Assembly: GCA_030430075.1 (NCBI GenBank)
Contig: JAUIGN010000062.1
Coordinates: 1-50,312, forward strand
DNA length: 50,312 nucleotides
Origin: a bacterium
GTDB lineage: Bacteria; Planctomycetota; Planctomycetia; Pirellulales; Pirellulaceae
Direction of reading: 5' to 3'
Both the position numbers and the translations under genes were made by a program. Position 1 is the stretch's first letter. Each line of letters begins with the position of its first letter. A model generated the notes under the pieces. The model had not been told where the DNA came from, did no database searches, and saw nothing but the letters and a program-made list of their open reading frames with translations. This document shows, one piece after another, positions 1 to 7,304 of the stretch.

Positions 1-124
1 ATCCATCAAGTCCCAAGCCAGAGGATTCCGAGCGTTTGAAAACTACCGCACACGAATCCTCTTCTACTGCGGCAAACTAGACCTCCTACCATCCAAAATC
101 ACCCATTAAGTTTCCGGAAGAACC
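1..124 (+). mobile_element. Right end of an ISL3-like insertion sequence
   Basis: The first 109 bases encode the tail of a transposase, and the sequence at 111-124 (TTTCCGGAAGAACC) reads on the opposite strand as GGTTCTTCCGGAAA, which looks like the terminal inverted repeat of ISL3-family elements. I infer that the element ends at about 124 and that most of it lies left of the window. The host sequence continues directly into the heparinase coding frame. The left inverted repeat and the target duplication cannot be seen here. The family assignment rests on memory of the transposase C-terminus and the end sequence, not on a search. Confidence 0.6.
2..109 (+). CDS. Transposase C-terminal fragment (ISL3-like), left-truncated by window edge
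   Basis: The frame starting at base 2 is open from the window edge to a TAA at 107-109 and encodes 35 residues. They include ARGFRAFENYRTRILFYCGK followed by a short hydrophilic tail ending in ITH. This resembles the conserved C-terminus of DDE transposases of the ISL3 group, where a basic Arg/Phe-rich segment closes the protein. The likely inverted repeat begins within a few bases of the stop codon, as is usual for the downstream end of such elements. The catalytic DDE residues lie outside the window, so activity cannot be judged. Confidence 0.6.
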   Translation, partial: SIKSQARGFRAFENYRTRILFYCGKLDLLPSKITH

Positions 125-199
125 GAACATTTCAGGACCCGAGCAAAGCCAGTCGGGCCTGGATTCAAGCTCGAATACCACGGCACCAACTATCGTGAA

Positions 200-3100
200 G
201 TGGCTGATGCCGTGTTGCAGGATCGCTATGGAACGCTCGGTCCCTTCGCCACGTTCGAGGAGACCTACATCGACGGCAAAGGGCATCGGCAGCCCTTCGT
301 CGATGAGAAAGGCGTGATCCGCTGGGACCTTTGCCACGGGCATTTGACGAGGCACTTTCACTGGGTGTCGCTGGCCAAGGCCTACGCGGAAACGAAGAAC
401 GAACGCTACGCTACCCGCTTCTCGCGCGAAGTTGAAGACTGGGTGGCCCGCGAACCATTTCTGCACGCCCGGAATCCCGACATCGGCGGCTTGAACTGGA
501 TGGATGGAACCACATTCAAACTGGGCTACCTCAATACCAGCAACATCGGCCGCCGTTGTGAAATGACCTGGTGGCCGGCTTACGACGAGTTTCGCAAGTC
601 GCCGAGTTTCACCGACGAGGCTCACTTCCATATGCTGCTGGGATTCTTGCGGCAGTCACGGCTGATAATGAATCCCAGCAGCTTTGCGGCCCATGACGAT
701 GGAGGAGCCCACACCTGCGTGGCCTTACTGCAAAACGCACTCATGTTGCCCGAGTTCAAGGAGTCCAAACGCTGGGAGCAGGAAGCCGTTCGCCGCTGGG
801 AGGAAGTTCTCAAGGTGCAGTTCCATGAGGACGGAAGCCACGTCAGTTTGAGCACCGGCTACAACTGGGCCTCGCTGATGGCGATGGAAAATATGATCGC
901 TTTGTATCGTCGCGTGGAGCGGGAGGTTCCACAGAAGTTTTTGGATGTGCTCGAACTTGCTTACCAGCATCCGATTGCGTTGTCTCGGCCCGACCAAGGT
1001 CAAATCGACCTGAACGACAGCAGTTGGGGCATGATCGACGATCACATGCGACGCGCCCATCAACTCTTCCCCAAGCGTGACGACTTCCTCTGGATGGCAA
1101 CGAAGAGTGAACAAGGTACGCCACCTGAATATCGCTCGATTTATTTTCCCAACGCTGGCCATATCGTGATGCGGACGGGCTGGGGTCCGCAGCACCGCTA
1201 TCTGTTTATGGACGTTGGGCCGGTCGGGGCCAGCCACGGCAAGGAAGACAAGCTCAACATCTACCTGGATTACGGCGGTCATCAGCTCTTGGCAAGTGGC
1301 GGGCGGGGATCGTATTCCGGTGGTCCGTTCGCGGCTTACACGGGATCGACGCGAGCCTACAACACGGTGCTCGTCGACGGCGGTGTTCAAGCTCGCACCT
1401 CGTATCGCGCGGAAATCGACGGTCACTCACCCGAGCGGCGCCGCTTCGTCATCGACGATCACTTCGAGTATGCCGAAGGTTTCCACACCCACGGCTGGTT
1501 CGCTCCCGGCAAACACATCCAGGGCAAGCACACTCGGCAGGTACTGTTCGTGAAAGGCCAGCATCCCCCCGAGACTTCGTATTGGGTTGTGTTCGACACG
1601 GTGGAACCACAAGACGGGATCCTACATGAGTACGAGGCGTTGTTTCACATCCGACGAAACCATGCAGAGATCGCCGACTCGAAGCAGAAAGTGGTTCACG
1701 GCTGGGACGCGGCCGCCTCACTCCGCATCCTGCCGGTCACGGTCGACGGGCTGGATGTTGAACTCGTGCGCGGACAAACCGAACCGCACATCCAAGGCTG
1801 GCATGTGGTTGGACATGCCCGCGCCCCGATGTGGACACCGACATTCCGCTGGAAGACAAAGGGCAAAACCACACGAGCATGGGTACTGGTTCCTGCGGGC
1901 GCAGATCAGAAGTGGTGCGTTGATCGGGTCGAGGTTGAGCAAGACGACCCCGACTCCCTCGTCTTCCGCTGCGTCCGCCCGGACGGCAGCGGTGACATCG
2001 TCTATCGCCGATCGCAAAAGAATCCAACGTCCGAGCTAAATGGGACGAAGCTGCTGGGCGATTTGGGAGCCGTGTCAATCAACGGCGCAGGCAAGGCGGT
2101 CGATACGTTCTTCGTCGTCGATGATAGCGATCTGAAGGAACACTTTGGGGAGCAGCAGTTCGCACCTGAGGGCGGTTTCGTTCTGAAAGTCGGCCAGGAA
2201 CTTCCCGATCTGGTTTGGGAGCATCCTGAACTTGTGGCGAAAGTTCTGGACGATCCCACGATCCCGACACGTTGGTTCAATGAGCGCCTTGAGGAAGTTC
2301 AGACGGCTCAGAAGCCAGGACGTTACTACGCCTACGGCGAAGCTCCCGTCCCGTCTGGCCCTCTACTGCGGCGTGCCATGACCTGCTGTTGCGTGGCTGA
2401 CGGTGTTGACTTGGCAGCCCTCGCGACGAAGCGACTCGAATCGACACAACGCGACACTGCTGATGCCGCGATGCAGATCAAATCCCTAATCCTTCGTTGG
2501 AAGGCTTCGGAGGAGGGTGCCGTTGAGCTGGCCGCCATCCTAGACAGCGACAGCACGACTGTGCCTGCGCGGGTTGGCCAGTGGCAAATGGAGAACGCCA
2601 CTCAGCACGTCCGCCTAAAGCGGAAGCTCATGGGTTGGGATAACAAGCCGATCATCAAGGCGACCGTCAAGCCAGATGAAGGCAAACCTGCCCCCAAACT
2701 TCGGAAAGCTCTGCTTGAAGACGCCGGGATCACGGAGGAGCAAGCTCGGGAGATCGAAGCAAAGCTCGACGAGTGGTACGGCAACTCGCACGAACCCATG
2801 GCCGTTGTGATCGCCCGAAATGGCGTCATCGTCGTGGCGAAGGCATACGGCAAGGTCGATGAGAAACCAGTCAGCATCGACACCCCGATGCTGCTGCACT
2901 CGGCAATGAAGCCGCTGATCGGCCTGCAACTGGCGATGTATGTCGATCAGGGGTTCCTCAAGCTGGACGAGCCGATCGGCAACTACTTGCCGGGCTTCGA
3001 CTTGCCGCAGGATCGAAACCTCACATTTCGCGCCGGCCATGTTCACGCCACCGGAATCCATTTTCCCTGGGAGCTGGCTTTCAGACGCCTATTCTACTTT

Positions 3101-3640
3101 CACACCTGGCATGAGAGTCTGATCGCCCATTGCCGGCGCGAGTGGGCTCCCGGTGCGAAGTATCGCTATGGGGTCGTCGGTGTGATCCTCTCTGTTCGGG
3201 CGCTGGAGCTTCTGCGAGGCCGGAACTACTGGGATGCCATGGAGCACGATCTGTTCGAGCCACTGGGCATCCGCAACGTGTTGCCTGGGGGCACCGGTTT
3301 CTCTGCGGAAAACATGGCTCGGATTGGCGTGGTGCTGGCCAACCGTGGGAAGTACGGAAACAAAGTGGTGATCTCCGAAGAAACCTACGCGGCGATCGTG
3401 CCCACCTCGCTCAAACCGTATTTCCCGGCACTCGACATGCAGTACGGGATCGGCCTGCAAAATCACTCTCAACAACTGGGACCAGGAAGCTATGGCCACG
3501 GTGGTGGCTGCGGGACGCTGCTAAGCGTTAATCCCGAAAAGCATCTCGTCTTCGCCATGGTCCGCAACGGACAGGGAAAGGATTACAAGAAGTACCGCGC
3601 CGAAGTCCTGTCCTTGTTGCGAAAATGGATCGACAAGTGA
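200..3640 (+). CDS. Heparinase II/III-like lyase fused to a serine beta-lactamase-type domain, probably 5'-truncated
   Basis: Residues 1-480 look like a heparinase II/III polysaccharide lyase: an all-alpha N-terminal part (WDLCHGHLTRHFHW onward), then the beta-sandwich domain with GASHGKEDKLNIYLDYGG (His346). Residues about 845-1146 look like a class C beta-lactamase/serine hydrolase, with SAMK (Ser901, Lys904), YRY at 988-990 where YxN is usual, and HGGG at 1100. The GTG at 200 is only the first possible start: the frame stays open back to 110 and reads homologous-looking sequence from about 125, where the IS end lies. No signal peptide is present, though one would be expected for this lyase. 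I infer that the native 5' end was removed or displaced by the IS. The protein may therefore be non-functional, or expressed from the IS. Domain calls are good; the substrate is unknown. Confidence 0.75.
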   Translation: MADAVLQDRYGTLGPFATFEETYIDGKGHRQPFVDEKGVIRWDLCHGHLTRHFHWVSLAKAYAETKNERYATRFSREVEDWVAREPFLHARNPDIGGLNWMDGTTFKLGYLNTSNIGRRCEMTWWPAYDEFRKSPSFTDEAHFHMLLGFLRQSRLIMNPSSFAAHDDGGAHTCVALLQNALMLPEFKESKRWEQEAVRRWEEVLKVQFHEDGSHVSLSTGYNWASLMAMENMIALYRRVEREVPQKFLDVLELAYQHPIALSRPDQGQIDLNDSSWGMIDDHMRRAHQLFPKRDDFLWMATKSEQGTPPEYRSIYFPNAGHIVMRTGWGPQHRYLFMDVGPVGASHGKEDKLNIYLDYGGHQLLASGGRGSYSGGPFAAYTGSTRAYNTVLVDGGVQARTSYRAEIDGHSPERRRFVIDDHFEYAEGFHTHGWFAPGKHIQGKHTRQVLFVKGQHPPETSYWVVFDTVEPQDGILHEYEALFHIRRNHAEIADSKQKVVHGWDAAASLRILPVTVDGLDVELVRGQTEPHIQGWHVVGHARAPMWTPTFRWKTKGKTTRAWVLVPAGADQKWCVDRVEVEQDDPDSLVFRCVRPDGSGDIVYRRSQKNPTSELNGTKLLGDLGAVSINGAGKAVDTFFVVDDSDLKEHFGEQQFAPEGGFVLKVGQELPDLVWEHPELVAKVLDDPTIPTRWFNERLEEVQTAQKPGRYYAYGEAPVPSGPLLRRAMTCCCVADGVDLAALATKRLESTQRDTADAAMQIKSLILRWKASEEGAVELAAILDSDSTTVPARVGQWQMENATQHVRLKRKLMGWDNKPIIKATVKPDEGKPAPKLRKALLEDAGITEEQAREIEAKLDEWYGNSHEPMAVVIARNGVIVVAKAYGKVDEKPVSIDTPMLLHSAMKPLIGLQLAMYVDQGFLKLDEPIGNYLPGFDLPQDRNLTFRAGHVHATGIHFPWELAFRRLFYFHTWHESLIAHCRREWAPGAKYRYGVVGVILSVRALELLRGRNYWDAMEHDLFEPLGIRNVLPGGTGFSAENMARIGVVLANRGKYGNKVVISEETYAAIVPTSLKPYFPALDMQYGIGLQNHSQQLGPGSYGHGGGCGTLLSVNPEKHLVFAMVRNGQGKDYKKYRAEVLSLLRKWIDK

Positions 3641-3960
3641 ACGACGTAATGATCCGCTTGATCTTCCTGTTTCACGCCGCGGCCACGATCGATACGACGG
3701 GACTGATTCGGCTCGTGCAGAGAGCGCTACGACCGCAGAGTTGCGCACAACGCGTCACGCGATGGAAGCGGGTGCGGTTCGCGCTCAGCATGCGCGCGGG
3801 ATGATCGGGCGCGCGGGACGCAGTTTCGGAGCCTCGACAAACAAGGTCTCGAAATCTGCATCGTTCTCCAGTCGCTGCTCCAACCCCGCCGAGGGGCCGT
3901 TCCCGCGTGTGGCGCGCGACAACAAGCGGCAAACCGATCCGATTCCCGAAAAAATATAGA
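3641..3960. other. Intergenic region without recognisable gene
   Basis: This stretch between the heparinase fusion gene and the sulfur operon promoter shows no open frame with plausible protein character. It is rich in GCGC-containing steps and has short imperfect palindromes (for example around 3775-3815), but no clear terminator with a T-run. The promoter of the next operon begins at 3961. Confidence 0.5.
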
Positions 3961-3988
3961 TTGACATATCGTGACATGCCGATATATT
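3961..3988 (+). promoter_or_regulatory. Sigma-70-like promoter of the ArsR/rhodanese operon
   Basis: A perfect -35 hexamer TTGACA (3961-3966) and a -10 hexamer TATATT (3983-3988) are separated by 16 bp. They sit 22 bp upstream of the ArsR-family start codon at 4010, so the leader would be very short. The ribosome binding site GAGGAG lies just before the start. The region is AT-rich, unlike its surroundings. Promoter activity is inferred from sequence. Confidence 0.75.
3966..3985. promoter_or_regulatory. Palindromic operator, probable ArsR-family binding site
   Basis: The inverted repeat ATATCG - 8 bp - CGATAT (arms 3966-3971 and 3980-3985) fills the spacer and overlaps the -10 hexamer. ArsR/SmtB repressors typically bind imperfect dyads of this kind over their own promoters, and the next gene encodes such a protein. 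I infer autoregulation: a bound dimer would block RNA polymerase until an inducer, probably a sulfane-sulfur species given the operon, releases it. Confidence 0.65.
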
Positions 3989-4009
3989 TCCTGAAGAGGA
4001 GATAACGTC

Positions 4010-4321
4010 ATGGTGAAGAACAAGGCGGACGAGGCATTCACGCCACTGCCGGCGCTGGCGGAGGCGGCGGAGTGCTTGAAGACTCTGGCCCACCCGCACC
4101 GCCTGCGGATTGTCCAAATGCTCTTGAGGGGCCGATATGCCGTGGGCGAGCTTGCCCAGGCATGCGGCATTCCGAGCCACATGGCATCGGAACATCTGCG
4201 GCTGATGCAGCGGTGCGGCTTGCTGCGCAGCGAGCGGGAGGGCCGGAAGGCGTTCTACGAGGTCGCCGAGCCGCACCTGGCCAACATCATGGAGTGTGTC
4301 GAAGCACGGTTCGGTCCATGA
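4010..4321 (+). CDS. ArsR/SmtB-family transcriptional repressor
   Basis: This 103-residue winged helix-turn-helix protein has the family hallmark LKTLAHPHRLRIVQML at about residues 23-38, a recognition helix near 54-68 (PSHMASEHLRLM) and the wing around GRKAFYEV. It has four cysteines, at 22, 52, 69 and 96. Known sulfide/persulfide sensors of this family (BigR, SqrR) use a reactive Cys pair, one near the N-terminal helices and one in the last helix. Cys22 and Cys96 could play that part, but they are not in the same alignment positions as I remember for BigR, so this is tentative. A good GAGGAG ribosome site precedes the ATG. The gene heads an operon of two persulfide-handling proteins and carries a dyad in its own promoter. 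An arsenic or metal sensor is less likely from context. Confidence 0.85.
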   Translation: MVKNKADEAFTPLPALAEAAECLKTLAHPHRLRIVQMLLRGRYAVGELAQACGIPSHMASEHLRLMQRCGLLRSEREGRKAFYEVAEPHLANIMECVEARFGP

Positions 4322-4519
4322 CCGGCCGCGGCATTCGTCTCGCCGATCGCCGCGTGAGAGCAGTTCAGCAACGCCCCCTGCGCGGTGCGTAAGGCGATGG
4401 TTATGAGAGTTGTTGTTGGGACCAACTTTGGCTGGATTCCTGGAACCGTATCAGGCCGTCAATCGTGAGACGCCACACCAACGGGTAGCCAGCAATTGGA
4501 ATTGCAGAAAAGGAAACGA

Positions 4520-5080
4520 ATGATGAGCCAGACCACGATTTCACCAACGGAGCTCGCCGAACTTCAGGAAGCGGGCAACAAGCTCGACATCATCGACGTC
4601 AGAACGCCCGTCGAGTTTCGCGAGGTCCACCTGGACGTCTCCCGCAACGTCCCCCTGGACCAGCTCGACCCATCGGCCATCATGGAGAGTCGGAACGGCA
4701 CGCGGGATCAACCGCTCTACGTGATCTGTCGCAGCGGCAGTCGCGGGAAGAAGGCATGTGAACGGTTTGAGCAAGCGGGATTCACCAACGTGATTAACAT
4801 CGAGGGCGGTACGCTGGCTTGCGAGCAAGCGGGACTGTCCGTCGTCCGCGGAAAGAAAGCCATTTCACTCGAGCGGCAGGTTCGCATTGTGGCCGGATTT
4901 CTGGTCCTGCTGGGAGCCATCCTGGGCTGGCAGGTTCATATTGCATTCATTGGGCTGTCCGCGTTTGTGGGTGCCGGCCTGATGTTTGCCGGCATCACCG
5001 ACACGTGCGGGATGGGCCTGATGCTGGCGAAGATGCCATGGAACCGTTGCCAGGAAACCGAATCGTGTGACGTCCATTAG
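4520..5080 (+). CDS. YgaP-like membrane-anchored rhodanese (rhodanese + DUF2892)
   Basis: From the ATG at 4520 the protein has 186 residues. I chose this start because AAGGA lies just upstream, whereas the TTG at 4496 has no site. Residues about 5-95 form a single rhodanese domain with the active-site loop CRSGSRG (Cys70), the cysteine that carries the persulfide sulfur. Residues about 115-170 form the DUF2892 membrane part with two hydrophobic helices separated by a short polar turn. This is the architecture and size of E. coli YgaP (174 residues), an inner-membrane sulfurtransferase. The next gene, a CoA-disulfide/persulfide reductase, starts 20 bp downstream, so the two are probably co-transcribed. 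The sulfur donor is unknown. Confidence 0.88.
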   Translation: MMSQTTISPTELAELQEAGNKLDIIDVRTPVEFREVHLDVSRNVPLDQLDPSAIMESRNGTRDQPLYVICRSGSRGKKACERFEQAGFTNVINIEGGTLACEQAGLSVVRGKKAISLERQVRIVAGFLVLLGAILGWQVHIAFIGLSAFVGAGLMFAGITDTCGMGLMLAKMPWNRCQETESCDVH

Positions 5081-5100
5081 GACGTGCCGGGAGATCAGCT

Positions 5101-6759
5101 ATGAAGGTCGTGATCGTGGGCGGGGTAGCCGGCGGCGCTTCTGCTGCGGCTCGTGCGCGCCGTCTGTCGGAAGATGCCGAGATCGTCCTCATCGAGCGGG
5201 GACCGGATGTCTCGTTCGCCAATTGTGGTTTACCGTACTACATCGGTGGGACGATCGCCGAGCGTGACAAGTTGCTGGTGGTGAAGCCGGACTTGCTGAG
5301 AACCCGCCTGAACCTCGACGTCCGCGTTCGCTCGTCGGTCGAAGCGATCGATCGCCACGGCAAGACCGTTCGCATCCGAGACCTCGCGTCGGATCGCGAG
5401 TACGTGGAATCGTACGACAAGCTGATCCTCGCCCCAGGTGCATCCCCCTTGCGGCCACCCATTCCGGGCATCGATCTGCCGGGCGTGGAAACGCTCCGCA
5501 ACCTGCAGGACATGGATCGGATCAAGGGCTTGCTCGACGCCGGCGTGAAACAAGCGGTCGTCGTCGGTGCAGGATTCATTGGTCTCGAGATGGTCGAGAA
5601 CCTGGTGCGGCTGGGAGTTTCCGCCACCGTGGTCGAACTGCAGGACCAGGTCCTGCCGCCGCTCGACAAGGAATTGACGACGCCCCTGGCGAGCGCGCTG
5701 GCGGCCCAAGGCGTTTCACTCCACTTGGGTGAATCGGCCGAAGGTTTCGAGAAGTCGGCAGATGGCCTCATCGTACGATTGAAATCGGGGGCGGAATTGC
5801 CGGCGCAGCTGGTGGCCTTGGGCATTGGTGTGCGGCCGGAGAACAAGCTGGCGGTCGATGCCGGCCTGGATGTCGGCCCGCGCGGCGGGATCCGTGTCAA
5901 TGAAGAACTTCAGACCAGCGACCCGGACATCTACGCCGTCGGTGACGCCATCGAAGTCAAGGATGTTGTGTTGGGAGGCCCGACCCAAATCCCGCTGGCC
6001 GGCCCCGCCAACCGGCAAGGCCGGATCGCCGCGGACAATATCTTCGGTCGCGCGAGCACCTATCGAGGCACCCAGGGGACCGCCATCGTCGGCCTGTTTG
6101 GCCTGACCGCCGCGATGACGGGCGCATCCGAGAAGGCGCTGCAACGGAGCGAACGACCCTACCACAAGGTCTACGTGCACCCCGGCAATCACGCGGGATA
6201 CTACCCTGGCGCCGAGCAGATGACACTCAAACTGCTGTTCGCCCCGGAATCGGGACGAATCCTCGGCGCGCAGGGAGTGGGGGGCGCGGGCGTCGATAAG
6301 AGGATCGACGTGCTGGCGGTCGCCATCCAAGCGGGCCTGACCGTCTTCGACCTCGAAGAGATGGAGCTCGCCTACGCACCGCAATTCGGCTCGGCCAAAG
6401 ACCCCATCAACATGGCGGGCTTCGTCGGGGCCGGCCTGCTGCGGGACGATCACCCGCAAATTGACGTCGCCTCATTGATGGCCTTACCGCCGGCCGGACG
6501 TCCCTTCCTGCTTGACGTCCGTACGTCGAAGGAACATGCCGCCGGAAACATTCCGGGATCCGTCAACATTCCCCTCGATGAACTACGATCTCGACTCGCC
6601 GAACTGCCGGCCGCACAAGAGATCGCGGCTTACTGCAAGGTCGGACAACGAGGCTACCTGGCGACCCGCATTTTGCGGCAGCGCGGCTTGCCGGCCAAGA
6701 ACGTGAGCGGCGGCTACACGACCTATCGGCACTATTTTCCGGAAGCGGCCGTCGATTGA
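5101..6759 (+). CDS. FAD-dependent CoA-disulfide/persulfide reductase with C-terminal rhodanese domain
   Basis: This 552-residue flavoprotein belongs to the pyridine nucleotide-disulfide oxidoreductases. The FAD-binding Rossmann motif GGVAGGASAAARARRL lies at the N-terminus, the single redox cysteine of CoA-disulfide reductases at Cys42 in SFANCGLPYYIGG, the NAD(P)H-binding VVVGAGFIGLEM near residue 160, and YAVGDAIEV near 280. Residues about 455-550 are a fused rhodanese domain with active-site Cys512 in YCKVGQRGY. The same fusion is known in the CoADR-RHD of Bacillus anthracis and in the NADH-dependent persulfide reductase of Shewanella, which reduce CoA-disulfide, CoA-persulfide or polysulfide. 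With the upstream rhodanese and ArsR repressor this makes a persulfide sensing and reduction operon. A GGGAGA site precedes the start. Confidence 0.9.
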   Translation: MKVVIVGGVAGGASAAARARRLSEDAEIVLIERGPDVSFANCGLPYYIGGTIAERDKLLVVKPDLLRTRLNLDVRVRSSVEAIDRHGKTVRIRDLASDREYVESYDKLILAPGASPLRPPIPGIDLPGVETLRNLQDMDRIKGLLDAGVKQAVVVGAGFIGLEMVENLVRLGVSATVVELQDQVLPPLDKELTTPLASALAAQGVSLHLGESAEGFEKSADGLIVRLKSGAELPAQLVALGIGVRPENKLAVDAGLDVGPRGGIRVNEELQTSDPDIYAVGDAIEVKDVVLGGPTQIPLAGPANRQGRIAADNIFGRASTYRGTQGTAIVGLFGLTAAMTGASEKALQRSERPYHKVYVHPGNHAGYYPGAEQMTLKLLFAPESGRILGAQGVGGAGVDKRIDVLAVAIQAGLTVFDLEEMELAYAPQFGSAKDPINMAGFVGAGLLRDDHPQIDVASLMALPPAGRPFLLDVRTSKEHAAGNIPGSVNIPLDELRSRLAELPAAQEIAAYCKVGQRGYLATRILRQRGLPAKNVSGGYTTYRHYFPEAAVD

Positions 6760-6860
6760 GGGTGGAATTGAACGCGTCCAACTGAGGTCGCTCGACGGGC
6801 AGCGATTGTTGCGCCCGCGAACGCAGGGCCGGGCGCCGCGTGGTGAAATCGGCGGGAATC

Positions 6861-6886
6861 GTCATGCACAGCATGACCTACGGAAG
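6861..6886 (+). repeat. GTCATGC palindromic intergenic repeat, copy 1
   Basis: The perfect inverted repeat GTCATGC-ACA-GCATGAC is followed by CTACGGAAG. The same arms with different 3-base loops recur near 21749, 27633, 27889, 29614, 43464 and 43521. It lies between two plus-strand genes. A stable hairpin in the transcript, or a REP-type element spread by a transposase elsewhere, is likely. Confidence 0.75.
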
Positions 6887-6985
6887 TCATCAGGAAATGG
6901 GTAGGCGTGGGGGGCAGCAGCCGCGGGCAGGACGGCTGGAGCTACTTTTTTGCGTCATGGGGTCGGTCCGCTTTCCGCTTGAGAC

Positions 6986-7159
6986 ATTAGCCCGGATGAT
7001 TCATGAACGTACATCCATCCAGGGCAAGTCGTTGTTTCGCAATCGTTGGTGGAGAACGTGCCCAAAGCGTCGCGCATCTCAGTCGGACCGCGTTAGCGGC
7101 CGGTTTGCATTAAGGTCAACGCAACCGGGGCTAACGCCCAACGGCTGATGAATCATCCG
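6986..7159. repeat. TTAGCCC/GATGATTCAT dispersed repeat, two facing copies
   Basis: At 6986-7010 the strand reads ATTAGCCCGGATGATTCATG. At 7124-7159 the reverse orientation appears, GGGGCTAACGCCCAACGGCT followed by GATGAATCATCC. The same words occur at 21551-21585, 29547-29580, 34404-34470, 43424-43445, 43574-43600 and 46464-46494, always between genes. Confidence 0.65.
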
Positions 7160-7304
7160 CGTTAGCGGCCGCTCGCTTGGACGATGGCCAGAAACGCGCG
7201 GTACAATCGGGACGCCGTGGTCTTCCCAGGTGAGCCGTAAGGGGCCGTGGTTGCAACCAACCGTGACTGCCGGCCGGACACACAACCCAGGAGAAACCGA
7301 TTCC

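Larger units (their letters stand above)
6760..7304. other. Repeat-bearing intergenic region
   Basis: No gene is evident in these 545 bases. The region carries one copy of the GTCATGC palindromic repeat (6861-6886) and copies of the TTAGC/GATGATTCAT repeat (6986-7010, and 7124-7159 in reverse orientation). A second segment (7090-7102 and 7159-7171) repeats CGTTAGCGGCCG. The bases before 7305 hold the ribosome site CAGGAGA of the LRR gene. Confidence 0.6.
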
